DNA of 64,000 bases, taken from contig JAGXFN010000013.1 of assembly GCA_024637195.1 (NCBI GenBank), positions 60,137 to 124,136 on the forward strand, in the 5' to 3' direction. The translations under genes and the position numbers were made by a program. Shown one piece after another: positions 40,711-49,993 of the stretch; the first letter of the stretch is position 1, and every line of letters starts with the position of its first letter. The notes under the pieces were generated by a model. The model was not told where the DNA came from, ran no database searches, and saw only the letters and a program-made list of their open reading frames with translations. The DNA is from Arcobacter sp. (GTDB lineage Bacteria; Campylobacterota; Campylobacteria; Campylobacterales; Sulfurimonadaceae).

Positions 40711-41458
40711 TGTTTTCATTCTCCTGCAGTTCGAGCATGATCACGTACTTCATATAGGTGTTATAGGCCGAAGCAAAACCGACATGCCACTCATGCAGAC
40801 CTCCGAAAATACCGCCTTTGATGATCATCCCTTTGAAAAACGCACCCAGACCATGCAAAAAAGGATCATACCACGAAGCCCGTTTTCCCTCTTTGTGCCG
40901 TACATGGGCAAGATTGACAGCAAAACGGTCTGCTTTGCGCACCAGCATCCCGAAATCCGTAAAGGAAAAGTGCAGCATATCGACATCCAGTTCCTTAACA
41001 TTTGCTGTCTGCACGCTTCCGTGTTCGCCCTCGGTGTTATAGCCACACTTTGTTCTGTCATACAGACGCACTACCCTGTCCGGATACCACTGGCGGATGT
41101 ATTTTTTCCCGATAAAACTTTTTCGGCGAAACGAATAGCCTTCATAAGAGCTGTTATCAAGATCCATCTGCGCTATAGCCTCGATCGCCTCATCCTCAAA
41201 ACGCTCGTCGGCATCGATACTGAGTATCCAGTCGTTTTTGGCAAACTGCTCGCAAAAAGCCTTTTGTCCGCCATCACCCAAATACTTCTGTTCGATCACC
41301 TTCGCCCCGAGACTCTTTGCGATCTCGACTGTCCTGTCAGTGCTGAACGAGTCGACTATGATCACCTCGTCACAGACCTTTTGCACATTCTCGATCACCT
41401 CACGAATATGTTTCTCTTCGTTTAATGTTATAATTGTGGCCGTAATATTTTTTTGCAT
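40703..41458 (-). CDS. Glycosyltransferase family 2, LPS core type
   Basis: A 251-residue GT-A enzyme with ATIITLNEEKHIREVIENV, VDSFSTDRT and LSIDADERF (the metal-binding DxD). The short length and KSFIGKKYIRQWYPDRVVRLYDR block resemble WaaE/KdtX-type core beta-glucosyltransferases. It overlaps the GT4 gene by 8 nt, and is divergent from the WaaP-like kinase gene 51 nt away. Confidence 0.85.
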   Translation of the reverse strand: MQKNITATIITLNEEKHIREVIENVQKVCDEVIIVDSFSTDRTVEIAKSLGAKVIEQKYLGDGGQKAFCEQFAKNDWILSIDADERFEDEAIEAIAQMDLDNSSYEGYSFRRKSFIGKKYIRQWYPDRVVRLYDRTKCGYNTEGEHGSVQTANVKELDVDMLHFSFTDFGMLVRKADRFAVNLAHVRHKEGKRASWYDPFLHGLGAFFKGMIIKGGIFGGLHEWHVGFASAYNTYMKYVIMLELQENENNA

Positions 41459-41509
41459 CTGTATACTTTAATAATAAAAAATTTATGAATTTTAACACAG
41501 GCATACTTA

Positions 41510-42265
41510 ATGGGCATCAAGTACAAACTCTACGATGATTTTAAAATATTTCAAGACGACCTTTTTAATATCAAAACAATTTTTACGCAGTATGACGACG
41601 CGATCCACAAGGCGAGAAACGTTTTAAAGATCATCCCTTTGCACGGTATCGACACTGTCGTCAAAGCTTTCCGTCTCCCCAATGCGATCAACCAGATTGC
41701 TTATGCCTACCTCCGAAAGTCAAAGGCTTACAAGTCTTATTTTAACGCTGTAAAACTAGAAGAACTTGGTGTCAATACTCCCTCCCCTATCGGTTTTATC
41801 GAGTTTTACAGAAACGGTTTTTTCAAAGAAAGCTTTTTTCTCTCCAAACATTATCCTTACGACTTTACTATGGCTGATGTACGCGACAACAATCCCTCAG
41901 ACAAAAAAGAGATACTAGAAGCATTTGCCGCCTTCACTTACGCGCTCCATCAAAAAGGAGTCTGGCACGTCGACTACTCGGGCGGAAATATTCTTATCAA
42001 AAAGAATGAAAAAGGATATATTTTTTCACTCGTAGACATCAACCGTATGGAGTTTCGTTCTGTAACTGAGTACGAAGGTCTGGAAAACTTCAACAAACTC
42101 TGGCTGAATGAAGAGGATCTAACACTCCTCGCTCTCAGCTATGCGCAGCTGGCAAATCTTGATGCGCAAAAAGCAGAAGAAGAGATCCTCTCCCATGACA
42201 AAAAGCTAAAAGAACACGTGCTCAGGCGCAGAAGATTCAAGGCCTTTTTCAAGGGAAACAAATAA
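41510..42265 (+). CDS. LPS core kinase-like protein (WaaP/Kdo kinase family)
   Basis: A 251-residue protein kinase-fold enzyme. The catalytic segment reads HQKGVWHVDYSGGNILI (H-x-D-x2-x-x-N) and the metal-binding Asp is in SLVDINRM, as in Kdo and heptose kinases. It likely phosphorylates an inner-core sugar, strengthening the outer membrane. The gene ends directly before the MBOAT gene, which starts at the next base. Confidence 0.8.
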   Translation: MGIKYKLYDDFKIFQDDLFNIKTIFTQYDDAIHKARNVLKIIPLHGIDTVVKAFRLPNAINQIAYAYLRKSKAYKSYFNAVKLEELGVNTPSPIGFIEFYRNGFFKESFFLSKHYPYDFTMADVRDNNPSDKKEILEAFAAFTYALHQKGVWHVDYSGGNILIKKNEKGYIFSLVDINRMEFRSVTEYEGLENFNKLWLNEEDLTLLALSYAQLANLDAQKAEEEILSHDKKLKEHVLRRRRFKAFFKGNK

Positions 42266-43720
42266 TTGCTCTTTAACAGCTACGAGTTCATATTTTTATT
42301 TCTGCCCTTCTCTTTTTTCATCTATTTTTACTTATTGGAGAAACGGCTGATCACAGGGGCGAAAGGCTTTCTGGTCTTTGCCTCTCTATTCTTTTATAGC
42401 TGGTGGAATATCTCTTATCTTCCTATCATACTCTCCTCTATGCTGTTTAACTATGTCATCGGTAATTCGCTCAATGAGAACTTCAAGAAGGTACGTGTGC
42501 ATAAAAAGTCTCTGTTGACTTTTGGTATTATTGCCAATCTTACCCTGCTCGGTTATTTTAAATATACTGATTTTTTACTTGAGAACTTCAATCTTGTCTT
42601 TGATGGGTCAGTCCCTTTATTGCATCTGGCACTTCCATTAGCGATCTCTTTCTTTACTTTCCAACAGATCGCTTACCTTGTTGATAGTTTCCGAGGAGAG
42701 ACAGCCGAGTATGACTTCTTAAACTACTCTCTTTTTGTTACCTTTTTTCCACAGCTAATTGCGGGACCTATCGTGCATCATGCCGAGATGATGCCTCAGT
42801 TCGCCTCAAAATGGAACCTGGTAAAGAACTATAAGAACATCGCTACAGGTCTGTTCATATTTTCCATCGGTCTGTTCAAGAAAGTCGTGATCGCTGACAC
42901 TTTTGCTCAGTGGGCAACAGTCGGATTTGATCAGGCTGAGTACTTGAATTTGATTGAGGCCTGGGCCACTTCTTTGTCTTATACCTTTCAGCTCTACTTT
43001 GACTTCAGCGGCTATACGGACATGGCTATTGGAGCGGCGCTGCTCTTTAATATCAAGCTGCCGATCAACTTCAACTCCCCCTACAAGGCTTTGGATATTC
43101 AGGACTTCTGGAGACGTTGGCACATCACACTTTCACGTTTTTTAAGAGACTACATCTATATTCCTTTGGGCGGAAACCGCAAAGGCTCATTTCGGACCTA
43201 TAACAACATCCTAGCGACCTTTGTTCTTGGCGGCATTTGGCATGGAGCGGGATGGACATTTGTCTTCTGGGGGTTTCTTCATGGGATGGCCCTCATTGTT
43301 CACCGTTTCTGGAAAGCGCTTGGTTTTACGATGCCCAAGGTTCTTGCCTGGTTTATCACTTTTAACTTTATCAATATCGCCTGGGTCTTTTTTAGGGCTA
43401 AGGAGTGGGAGGATGCGGTTAAGGTGTTGAATGGAATGTTTTTAGGAGATATCATCATCCCTGACAAGTACCTTTCTAAACTTGAATTCTTACAGGACTA
43501 TGATGTAGAGTCTGGTCAATTTTTATTTCACTTAGGTGGACATTCAACAACATTAATATGGCTATTTGTCGGATTTATATTGATTTTTATGAAAAACTCC
43601 ATGGAACTAAAAAAATGCTTTAAAGCGACAACTGGGTACTGTCTTTTTGCGATTATAGTGGCATTTAGTGCAATTTTAAATCTTTCAAAGGCCAGTGAGT
43701 TTTTGTATTTTAATTTTTAG
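42266..43720 (+). CDS. MBOAT family O-acyltransferase (AlgI-like)
   Basis: A 484-residue protein with about ten membrane helices. LIAGPIVHHAEMMPQF, NFNSPYKALDIQDFWRRWHITLSRFLRDYIYIPLGG (shortened here in description) and the catalytic His in GGIWHGAGWTFVFWG define the AlgI/DltB branch. It moves acetyl groups across the membrane for polysaccharide O-acetylation. It starts at TTG with AGGGA 9 nt upstream. The SGNH-like partner gene follows 9 nt later. Confidence 0.9.
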   Translation: MLFNSYEFIFLFLPFSFFIYFYLLEKRLITGAKGFLVFASLFFYSWWNISYLPIILSSMLFNYVIGNSLNENFKKVRVHKKSLLTFGIIANLTLLGYFKYTDFLLENFNLVFDGSVPLLHLALPLAISFFTFQQIAYLVDSFRGETAEYDFLNYSLFVTFFPQLIAGPIVHHAEMMPQFASKWNLVKNYKNIATGLFIFSIGLFKKVVIADTFAQWATVGFDQAEYLNLIEAWATSLSYTFQLYFDFSGYTDMAIGAALLFNIKLPINFNSPYKALDIQDFWRRWHITLSRFLRDYIYIPLGGNRKGSFRTYNNILATFVLGGIWHGAGWTFVFWGFLHGMALIVHRFWKALGFTMPKVLAWFITFNFINIAWVFFRAKEWEDAVKVLNGMFLGDIIIPDKYLSKLEFLQDYDVESGQFLFHLGGHSTTLIWLFVGFILIFMKNSMELKKCFKATTGYCLFAIIVAFSAILNLSKASEFLYFNF

Positions 43721-43729
43721 GAATGATGC

Positions 43730-44770
43730 ATGTATAAAAAATTCAGTCTATACTTTTTATTTTCAATCTCAGTACTAAGTTTTTTTGTTGGTGCTATCAA
43801 TTATGTTATCGACCCCTATTCAAAAAATAATGTATTTACAAATACTCTCAACACAAAAAAAGCTGTTCGCGATGAGAGGATAAGTAAGTTCAACCTTATC
43901 AAAAAAAATCCCGAGGCAAGAAGCTTTTTATTTGGGTCATCAAGAGGCTTACTCTTAGATCCTGTGCAGTTTGAAAATATTACAGGATCATCAACGCTCA
44001 ACCTTGCGTTTAGTAGTGGAAGTGCCGATGAGCATTATCTTTATATTAAATACCTTCTTGATACACGTCCTGTTGAGCATATTATGATCGGGATAGACCT
44101 TTTTGCCTACTCAGAAGGTTTTTTTTCACATGGGACATTGCCTCAGGAATTACGAGATTATTTTAATCTTGACGGTGACTATTCATTGACAAACTATATC
44201 TCATTCAATATGCTGAAAAAATCAATAAAGACCATCAAATACAATATAAAAAATAAAGAAAAAGAAGAACATAAATATACTTCAAAAGGTCAAATTGCTT
44301 CGAGCGGTTATAAAAATGTTCAAGATGATCCAAAAAAGCTAGAAGAGTATCTTCAAATTAATGTTATAAACAAACCTTCTCGTTGGGATACCAGGTTTGA
44401 TTCACTTGATAAAAAGCGTCTTGCTCAACTTCAAGAGATCAGTAAACTTTGTCAAGACAAGGGAGTTCAGCTTCATCTTTTCATGAGTCCGCTCTACATC
44501 AAACAGATACGTATGAAGCAAAATAAATTTTCTCTACAAAAAGAACTTTTAGCTTATATCGCAAAGAACATCTCTGTGATCTGGGATTACAATGCTATCA
44601 CTGCTATAAATCTAGACCCTTATGCCTTCGACGACGAATTTCACTACACATTCAAGACAGCAGATTCCATTATGGCAGAAGTCCTGACAGGAGTTCCTAC
44701 GATAAAGGAGTATAAGGGAACTTGTGTCACAGCAGAAAATGTGGATGATTATCTTTCACACATAGATTAA
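43730..44770 (+). CDS. Membrane-anchored SGNH-like acetylation partner of the MBOAT protein
   Basis: A 346-residue protein with one N-terminal membrane helix (about 5-27) and a periplasmic domain. FGSSRGLLLD supplies a candidate nucleophile Ser and DDEFHYTF a late Asp-x2-x-His pair, as in DltD/AlgX/AlgJ type enzymes that act with MBOAT proteins. It would transfer acetyl groups to the glycan. The gene is markedly AT-rich compared with msbA or hldE. It overlaps the convergent heptosyltransferase-like gene by 4 nt. Family membership is inferred from pattern and neighbour. Confidence 0.65.
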   Translation: MYKKFSLYFLFSISVLSFFVGAINYVIDPYSKNNVFTNTLNTKKAVRDERISKFNLIKKNPEARSFLFGSSRGLLLDPVQFENITGSSTLNLAFSSGSADEHYLYIKYLLDTRPVEHIMIGIDLFAYSEGFFSHGTLPQELRDYFNLDGDYSLTNYISFNMLKKSIKTIKYNIKNKEKEEHKYTSKGQIASSGYKNVQDDPKKLEEYLQINVINKPSRWDTRFDSLDKKRLAQLQEISKLCQDKGVQLHLFMSPLYIKQIRMKQNKFSLQKELLAYIAKNISVIWDYNAITAINLDPYAFDDEFHYTFKTADSIMAEVLTGVPTIKEYKGTCVTAENVDDYLSHID

Positions 44771-45738
44771 AACTCTGCTATCTCTTTTTTTATCGTTTCA
44801 AAGAACTCTTTACGACGGCTTTGTTCTAAAGGAATCATCTTATTATTTTGTATCTTTTCTTCACTGATACTCTTCCATCTTTTACTTGAAGCAAAAAGCG
44901 AATCCGCAAAAAATGTCATTGTCGGAGTTCCGACCATGGCTGCTAGATGATAAGTCCCCGTTGATGTCGAGACGAAGAGTCTGAAACTGCTGATCAAGGT
45001 TGCAAAGTCCATGATCGTGCCTTCTGACTTGTAAAGTACGGCGTCTTTTAATCCGGCTTCTTTCACAGCATCATATAAGTCATCTTCTCCCGGGCCGAAG
45101 GTGAAGACAACCTGATATTCAGCTCGGCCTACGAAGAGTCTTGCCAACTCGATGTACTCTTGAACCGTCCAGTTAGCATCAGACGAGCCTCCGAAACCGG
45201 GGTGAAATGCAATGATCTTTTTTTCTTTGCTTATCTTGTATTTTTGTATAAATTCATTGTATGATTTTTCTTTTTGTTTCTCTTCTATTGTGACGATCGG
45301 AGAGGGGAAACTTAGATCTATGTTCGGAAAAAGCGCCTTGGCCAGCTGGAGGTTGTACTCAAACTCTGCCATCTTCACCAAAGAGCGTCTTTGCTTTATG
45401 CGATGATTATAAAAGATTTGAGCAATTTTTGTTGCGGGAGCAATTCGTATTTTGATACCTGCTAGAAACTGAGCCAGTGCGACTTTCGTATTTGAAAAAA
45501 GTGTGATGGAAGCATCAATATTTTCATTTCGCAGCTTTTTTACCAATACAAGAACTGAATTCGTATCATCTACGATAACCTTGTCAATAAAGGGCATAGA
45601 CTCAGCTAGTGATTTATTTAAAGGAGAAACGCAGGCAATGATCTTATTTTTTGGTTCATATTGTTTAAGTACATACATCGTTGGTAAAGCTGTTATAAAA
45701 TCACCCAACTTATCATTACGTACAACAAGAATATTCAT
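44767..45738 (-). CDS. Glycosyltransferase family 9 (heptosyltransferase-like)
   Basis: A 323-residue GT-B protein with ILVVRNDKLGDFITALPTMYVL at the N-terminus, AFHPGFGGSSDANWTVQEY in the middle, and FVSTSTGTYHLAAMVGTPTMTFFAD near the end (S-T-G-T-x-H in place of D-S-G-P-x-H). It is more like a WaaC/WaaQ core transferase than the gene at 38534. It stands alone on the minus strand between two plus-strand groups. Confidence 0.83.
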   Translation of the reverse strand: MNILVVRNDKLGDFITALPTMYVLKQYEPKNKIIACVSPLNKSLAESMPFIDKVIVDDTNSVLVLVKKLRNENIDASITLFSNTKVALAQFLAGIKIRIAPATKIAQIFYNHRIKQRRSLVKMAEFEYNLQLAKALFPNIDLSFPSPIVTIEEKQKEKSYNEFIQKYKISKEKKIIAFHPGFGGSSDANWTVQEYIELARLFVGRAEYQVVFTFGPGEDDLYDAVKEAGLKDAVLYKSEGTIMDFATLISSFRLFVSTSTGTYHLAAMVGTPTMTFFADSLFASSKRWKSISEEKIQNNKMIPLEQSRRKEFFETIKKEIAEF

Positions 45739-45895
45739 TCCATTTCACCTCAATATTTGTTTAATTAGGTAAAATTATATCTAATTTAAAAAACATGAGA
45801 CTGGATCAACCAAAGGTATTATCCTCACCATTGGTAGCTAACGTAAGTTTCGAAATAGACATAATAAACCTTAAAATGGTATTTGGACAAATATA

Positions 45896-46975
45896 ATGAT
45901 TAATGTAACTAAAACATATCTTCCTGACAAAACAAAACTACTCAAATATATAGATGAAATCTATGAAAATGGTTGGCTAACAAATAATGGACCATTGGTA
46001 AATAAATTACAAGCCAAGCTAGAAAACAATTTAGGTGTAAAAAACTTATTACTAGTTACTAATGCCACATTAGCCTTACAAGTTGCCTATAAATTATTAA
46101 ACCTCAAAGGTGAAGTAATAACAACTCCATTTTCATTTGTGGCAACCAGTAGTACTATTGTATGGGAAGGGCTGAAACCAGTATATGCTGACATCAATCC
46201 TAAAAGCTTCAATCTAGAGCCAGACAATATAAAGCAACATATTACAAATAAAACATCAGCAATTGTTGCCACCCATGTGTTTGGTAATGCTTGTGATGTT
46301 GAAAAGATCAATGAACTAGCCAATGATAATAATCTCAAAGTCATCTATGATGCGGCTCACGCTTTTGGAGTTGACCATGAAGGTAATAGTCTATTATCGT
46401 ACGGTGACATCTCTATAATAAGCTTTCATGCGACAAAGCTTTTTCATACCATAGAAGGTGGCGCAATGATTATCAATGATGATAATCTGTACAAGCAAGC
46501 AAAACTAATGATTAATTTTGGAATTGACGGTCCAGACTCAGTGGCAAGTCTTGGTATCAATGCAAAAATGAATGAATTTCAAGCAGCAATGGGTTTGGCA
46601 ATAATAGATGATATGCCAGCAATTATACAACATAGAAAAAAGATTTTTGATAGATATCATAATGAACTTTCCAGTTTTCTTGCCTTTCAGGAACAAAACT
46701 CAAAGAGTAGCCAAAACTTTAGTTATTTTCCTGTCCTATTTAAAAGTGAAAATGAACTTTTAAATGTTATAAAAAAACTCAATGAGCAAGACATATATCC
46801 TCGTCGATACTTTTATCCTTCCTTAGATCAATTGCCATACTCTACGGGTACAATTATTATGCAGCACTCTAGAGACATAGCTAAGCGAATACTTTGCTTA
46901 CCAATTTATCAAGATCTTGAATATACTGATCAGACAAAAATTATTAATATTATTTGTGAGAGTCTTGATGAGTAA
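45896..46975 (+). CDS. DegT/DnrJ/EryC1-type sugar aminotransferase
   Basis: A 359-residue PLP enzyme of fold type I. The PLP lysine is in SFHATKLFHTIEGGAMI; TPFSFVATSS, DAAHAFGV and GINAKMNEFQAAMG are typical. The FHATKLFHTIEGG block is like FdtB/QdtB-type dTDP-3-keto sugar aminotransferases, so a 3-amino-3,6-dideoxyhexose is a plausible product. The matching ketoisomerase and dTDP-glucose genes are not in the window. It is AT-rich and starts a four-gene overlapping operon. Confidence 0.85.
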   Translation: MINVTKTYLPDKTKLLKYIDEIYENGWLTNNGPLVNKLQAKLENNLGVKNLLLVTNATLALQVAYKLLNLKGEVITTPFSFVATSSTIVWEGLKPVYADINPKSFNLEPDNIKQHITNKTSAIVATHVFGNACDVEKINELANDNNLKVIYDAAHAFGVDHEGNSLLSYGDISIISFHATKLFHTIEGGAMIINDDNLYKQAKLMINFGIDGPDSVASLGINAKMNEFQAAMGLAIIDDMPAIIQHRKKIFDRYHNELSSFLAFQEQNSKSSQNFSYFPVLFKSENELLNVIKKLNEQDIYPRRYFYPSLDQLPYSTGTIIMQHSRDIAKRILCLPIYQDLEYTDQTKIINIICESLDE

Positions 46976-47534
46976 TCTCAATATTCCGAATGTAAAAACT
47001 TTTGAATTCACGAAAATAATTGGTTTTGAAAACATTGAGTTTGGAAACTATATTATTATTGATGATTTTACACTTATTTATGCCAAAGAAAAAATAACTA
47101 TAGGGAATTATGTCCACATTGCTGCATTTACTTCTATAACTGGAGGTGAGTCAGTAATTTTAGATGACTTTAGTGCTGTTTCTCAAGGATGTAGAATTTT
47201 AACAGCTACTGATGACTTTAAATCCTTTGGATTTGGAAATTCAACGCTTGATAACAAATATAGAAATATAAAACAGGCTCCCATTCATATAGGAAAGTTT
47301 TCTATTATTGGAGCTAACTCTGTAATTCTTCCAGGTGTAACCATAGGAGAGGGTTCTACAGTTGGTGCGAATTCTGTAGTGACTAAAGACCTTGAACCAT
47401 GGGGAGTTTACATCAATAATAAAAGAGTTGCAGAACGTGATAAAAAAGGCGTTTTAGCTAATTATAAACAATTTCAAGACAATCCAGATTCTTCAGTTGG
47501 TTCTTTATTTAAAGTAAAATCATATCATGACTAA
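46968..47534 (+). CDS. Left-handed beta-helix acyltransferase
   Basis: A 188-residue hexapeptide-repeat protein (GNYVHIAAFTSITGG, GKFSIIGANSVILPGVTIGEGSTVGANSVVTKDL). It probably N- or O-acetylates the amino sugar made by the preceding aminotransferase, whose stop it overlaps by 8 nt. The start MSNLN is chosen for that coupling. It also overlaps the following GT2 gene by 8 nt. Confidence 0.85.
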   Translation: MSNLNIPNVKTFEFTKIIGFENIEFGNYIIIDDFTLIYAKEKITIGNYVHIAAFTSITGGESVILDDFSAVSQGCRILTATDDFKSFGFGNSTLDNKYRNIKQAPIHIGKFSIIGANSVILPGVTIGEGSTVGANSVVTKDLEPWGVYINNKRVAERDKKGVLANYKQFQDNPDSSVGSLFKVKSYHD

Positions 47535-48480
47535 GCAACCCCTAATTTCAGTTCCTATTTTCACCTATAATGGGGCTGAATTTTTAGAACAACAAATTGA
47601 ATCTATCTATGCTCAAACCTATGAGAACATAGAGGTTATAGCCTGTGATGATGGGTCTACAGACGAAACGGTAAATATTCTTAAAAAGTATCATAATTCA
47701 CACAATCTAAAATATTTTGTGCATGAAAAAAATGTTGGAGTAAGTCAAAATGTTGCCAAAGCTTTTTCTTTATGTACAGGTGATTTTATTGCCCCTTCAG
47801 ACCAAGACGACATTTGGAAGCCCGAAAAACTCACAACTTTAATAAAACATATTCACAATCATATTTTGATATATTCCTTATCAACACCTATTGATATTAA
47901 CAACAAGATTCTAGATGCTACATTTCTCTCCAGGGAAGTCTATATTCAAGGCAAGAACAACCTTGGCTTTTTATTTGAAAATTGCATTTCTGGACACAAT
48001 ATGATGTTTAAGAAAGAACTTCTTAAACATCTAAAGGTGTTGCCTAGTACTATTTATCCGGATTGGTGGATTGCCTTTGTAGCTGCAAGTTACGACAGTA
48101 TAGGATATTTCAATGAATCTTTAGTTTACTATAGAAGGCATGCCTCGCAAATAACGAGTCAATCAGTAAAACAAAATAGCAACTTTTTTTCGAGATCTTT
48201 TGTTAAAGACAAAAATAAAAAAAAGACAATCCAAGATATCATTAACAGACTCCAATCTTTTAATAACTTGGATATTCTCGATAATAAAACACGACAGTAT
48301 ATACTTGATCTTGAAACAGAATTTAAAAAACTATTCAACCTTTACTATAATAAGCAACTAGAACAACTACTTGAGTCTAAGAAAGAAAAAGTCTTTGCGA
48401 TGTATGATAAGAATACATCACGGCATATCAAAAAACTTGCAAGAGGCATATGGTACTACAGAGCAAGGTTGTACATTTAA
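47527..48480 (+). CDS. Glycosyltransferase family 2
   Basis: A 317-residue GT-A enzyme: ISVPIFTYNGAEFLEQQIESIYAQTY (split in description), ACDDGSTDETVNIL and APSDQDDIWKPEKL carry the nucleotide and metal sites of O-antigen GT2 rhamnosyl- or glucosyltransferases. A basic C-terminal helix may touch the membrane. It is AT-rich and overlaps the acyltransferase gene by 8 nt and the ligase-like gene by 1 nt. Confidence 0.87.
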   Translation: MTKQPLISVPIFTYNGAEFLEQQIESIYAQTYENIEVIACDDGSTDETVNILKKYHNSHNLKYFVHEKNVGVSQNVAKAFSLCTGDFIAPSDQDDIWKPEKLTTLIKHIHNHILIYSLSTPIDINNKILDATFLSREVYIQGKNNLGFLFENCISGHNMMFKKELLKHLKVLPSTIYPDWWIAFVAASYDSIGYFNESLVYYRRHASQITSQSVKQNSNFFSRSFVKDKNKKKTIQDIINRLQSFNNLDILDNKTRQYILDLETEFKKLFNLYYNKQLEQLLESKKEKVFAMYDKNTSRHIKKLARGIWYYRARLYI

Positions 48481-49853
48481 TGTTTACCATACTCAAAAAA
48501 AAGTTACATATTCCATCCGAGAATTCACTTAACCTTAGCTTGAACCATTTAGCTGTTGTATATGCTTTTTTTCTTCCGATTAGCTATTACGGTTACGCTC
48601 GCTCTTTTATCTTTAGTCTGATAATAATACTTATTGCATTTCGAGGAAATTACAAGTATTACTTTACAAAATCATTTAACCATCCAATTGCTATAGCCTT
48701 TTTACTTTATGCCGGAATGTATTATATCTGGCTTATTGGAACGGAAGACATGGACTATGCCAAATGGACCTTACACTTCGTAAAGGTCTGCCTATACCCT
48801 TTTATATTTTATACCTTTTTAGATGCACGTTTTGCAACTAGAATTCTTACTGCAATGATTATAGGCGTTATGCTGAGTGAAGTAGTATCATACCTTATGT
48901 TTTTTGAGATCATACCCTGGGAATTTGAACTTAAGAATGTTAATCTTCCTTGGAAAGACGGACTTACTACTATTGGTTTTTACAAACCAATGCACTATCA
49001 TGATCCTGCTCCGTTTTTATCACATGAGATATATGGACCGCTCTTAGCCTTAAGTGTTACTTTTCTTGTATATAATTTACTATCAACTAATAATTCCAAA
49101 ATGACTATTCTTGTTTCATCAATTTTTATCTTAACAATGACAGCCAACATATTTATCGTAGGTGGTCGTCTAGGCCACTTACTGTTTTTCATTATGGTAT
49201 TTAGCACCTACTTTATTTATAAAAAGAAATTATTATTTAAACCATTCATATATAAAGTTCTCTTTCTTATCACTGTTTTTACTATCGCATATCTAAGCAA
49301 CGGTATATTTACTAAACGTTTGTATGAGACAATACATAGTATAGAAAAGTCATATAATAATATCTACGACTTTCATTCATCAATGGGGGGCAGATATGGA
49401 CTATGGTATTACAGTCTAGATAGTATCAAAGAAAATCTTATTTTTGGCGTTGGCACGGGAGATCAAATGCATGTTGTACGAGAAAACATACCAGAAAAAG
49501 ATTCTCATTTAAAATATTTAATAACAATGCATAGCCAATATTTTGACATCCTTATACAATTTGGGCTTGTAGGTTTAGTTATATTCTTTAATCTCTTATA
49601 TCAAATCATCAAATATGATACAAAAAACAAATCATACAATGATATAAAACTGTACCTAGTTTTTACACTTTTCATGGTTGGCTTCTTGTCACCACTTTTT
49701 CTATTTTTTTTAGCTATGGCTTCACTTTTAATACCTGCATTAACGGCACACAAAGATATTCTAAAATCAAACATAGAACCGATTAACTCGAAGTTGTTTA
49801 GTAAGTATGCACTTTTCGCGATTGCTTCTTATTTTTATCAACAAGTGCAATGA
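48480..49853 (+). CDS. O-antigen ligase/polymerase-like membrane protein
   Basis: A 457-residue protein with about ten to twelve helices. GGRYGLWYYSLDSIKENLIFGVG (described in part) and MHSQYFDILIQFGLVGL fit the periplasmic loop of the WaaL/Wzy_C family (R-x3-W and H-x2-Y residues). Ligase (WaaL) is slightly preferred over polymerase because no Wzx/Wzy system is nearby, but sequence alone does not separate them. The ATG overlaps the GT2 stop by one base. It ends the AT-rich block. Confidence 0.75.
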   Translation: MFTILKKKLHIPSENSLNLSLNHLAVVYAFFLPISYYGYARSFIFSLIIILIAFRGNYKYYFTKSFNHPIAIAFLLYAGMYYIWLIGTEDMDYAKWTLHFVKVCLYPFIFYTFLDARFATRILTAMIIGVMLSEVVSYLMFFEIIPWEFELKNVNLPWKDGLTTIGFYKPMHYHDPAPFLSHEIYGPLLALSVTFLVYNLLSTNNSKMTILVSSIFILTMTANIFIVGGRLGHLLFFIMVFSTYFIYKKKLLFKPFIYKVLFLITVFTIAYLSNGIFTKRLYETIHSIEKSYNNIYDFHSSMGGRYGLWYYSLDSIKENLIFGVGTGDQMHVVRENIPEKDSHLKYLITMHSQYFDILIQFGLVGLVIFFNLLYQIIKYDTKNKSYNDIKLYLVFTLFMVGFLSPLFLFFLAMASLLIPALTAHKDILKSNIEPINSKLFSKYALFAIASYFYQQVQ

Positions 49854-49993
49854 TTATTACCTATATATTCAGCAAGCGATGTTAAAATTATTAAAAAGGC
49901 TTCAATATCTCAATCTTCAAATGGGACCCTTATTCTGACCAGCCCTATCAGCTCAAAGACAGAGCCTTTAAAAAAGCAGCGCGCAAGAAAGAG

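Noticed and set aside
48480..49853. Calling the ligase-like protein Wzy polymerase
   Set aside because: The Wzy_C-type loop is shared by both; without Wzx or Wzz nearby, ligase is as likely, so the call is left open.
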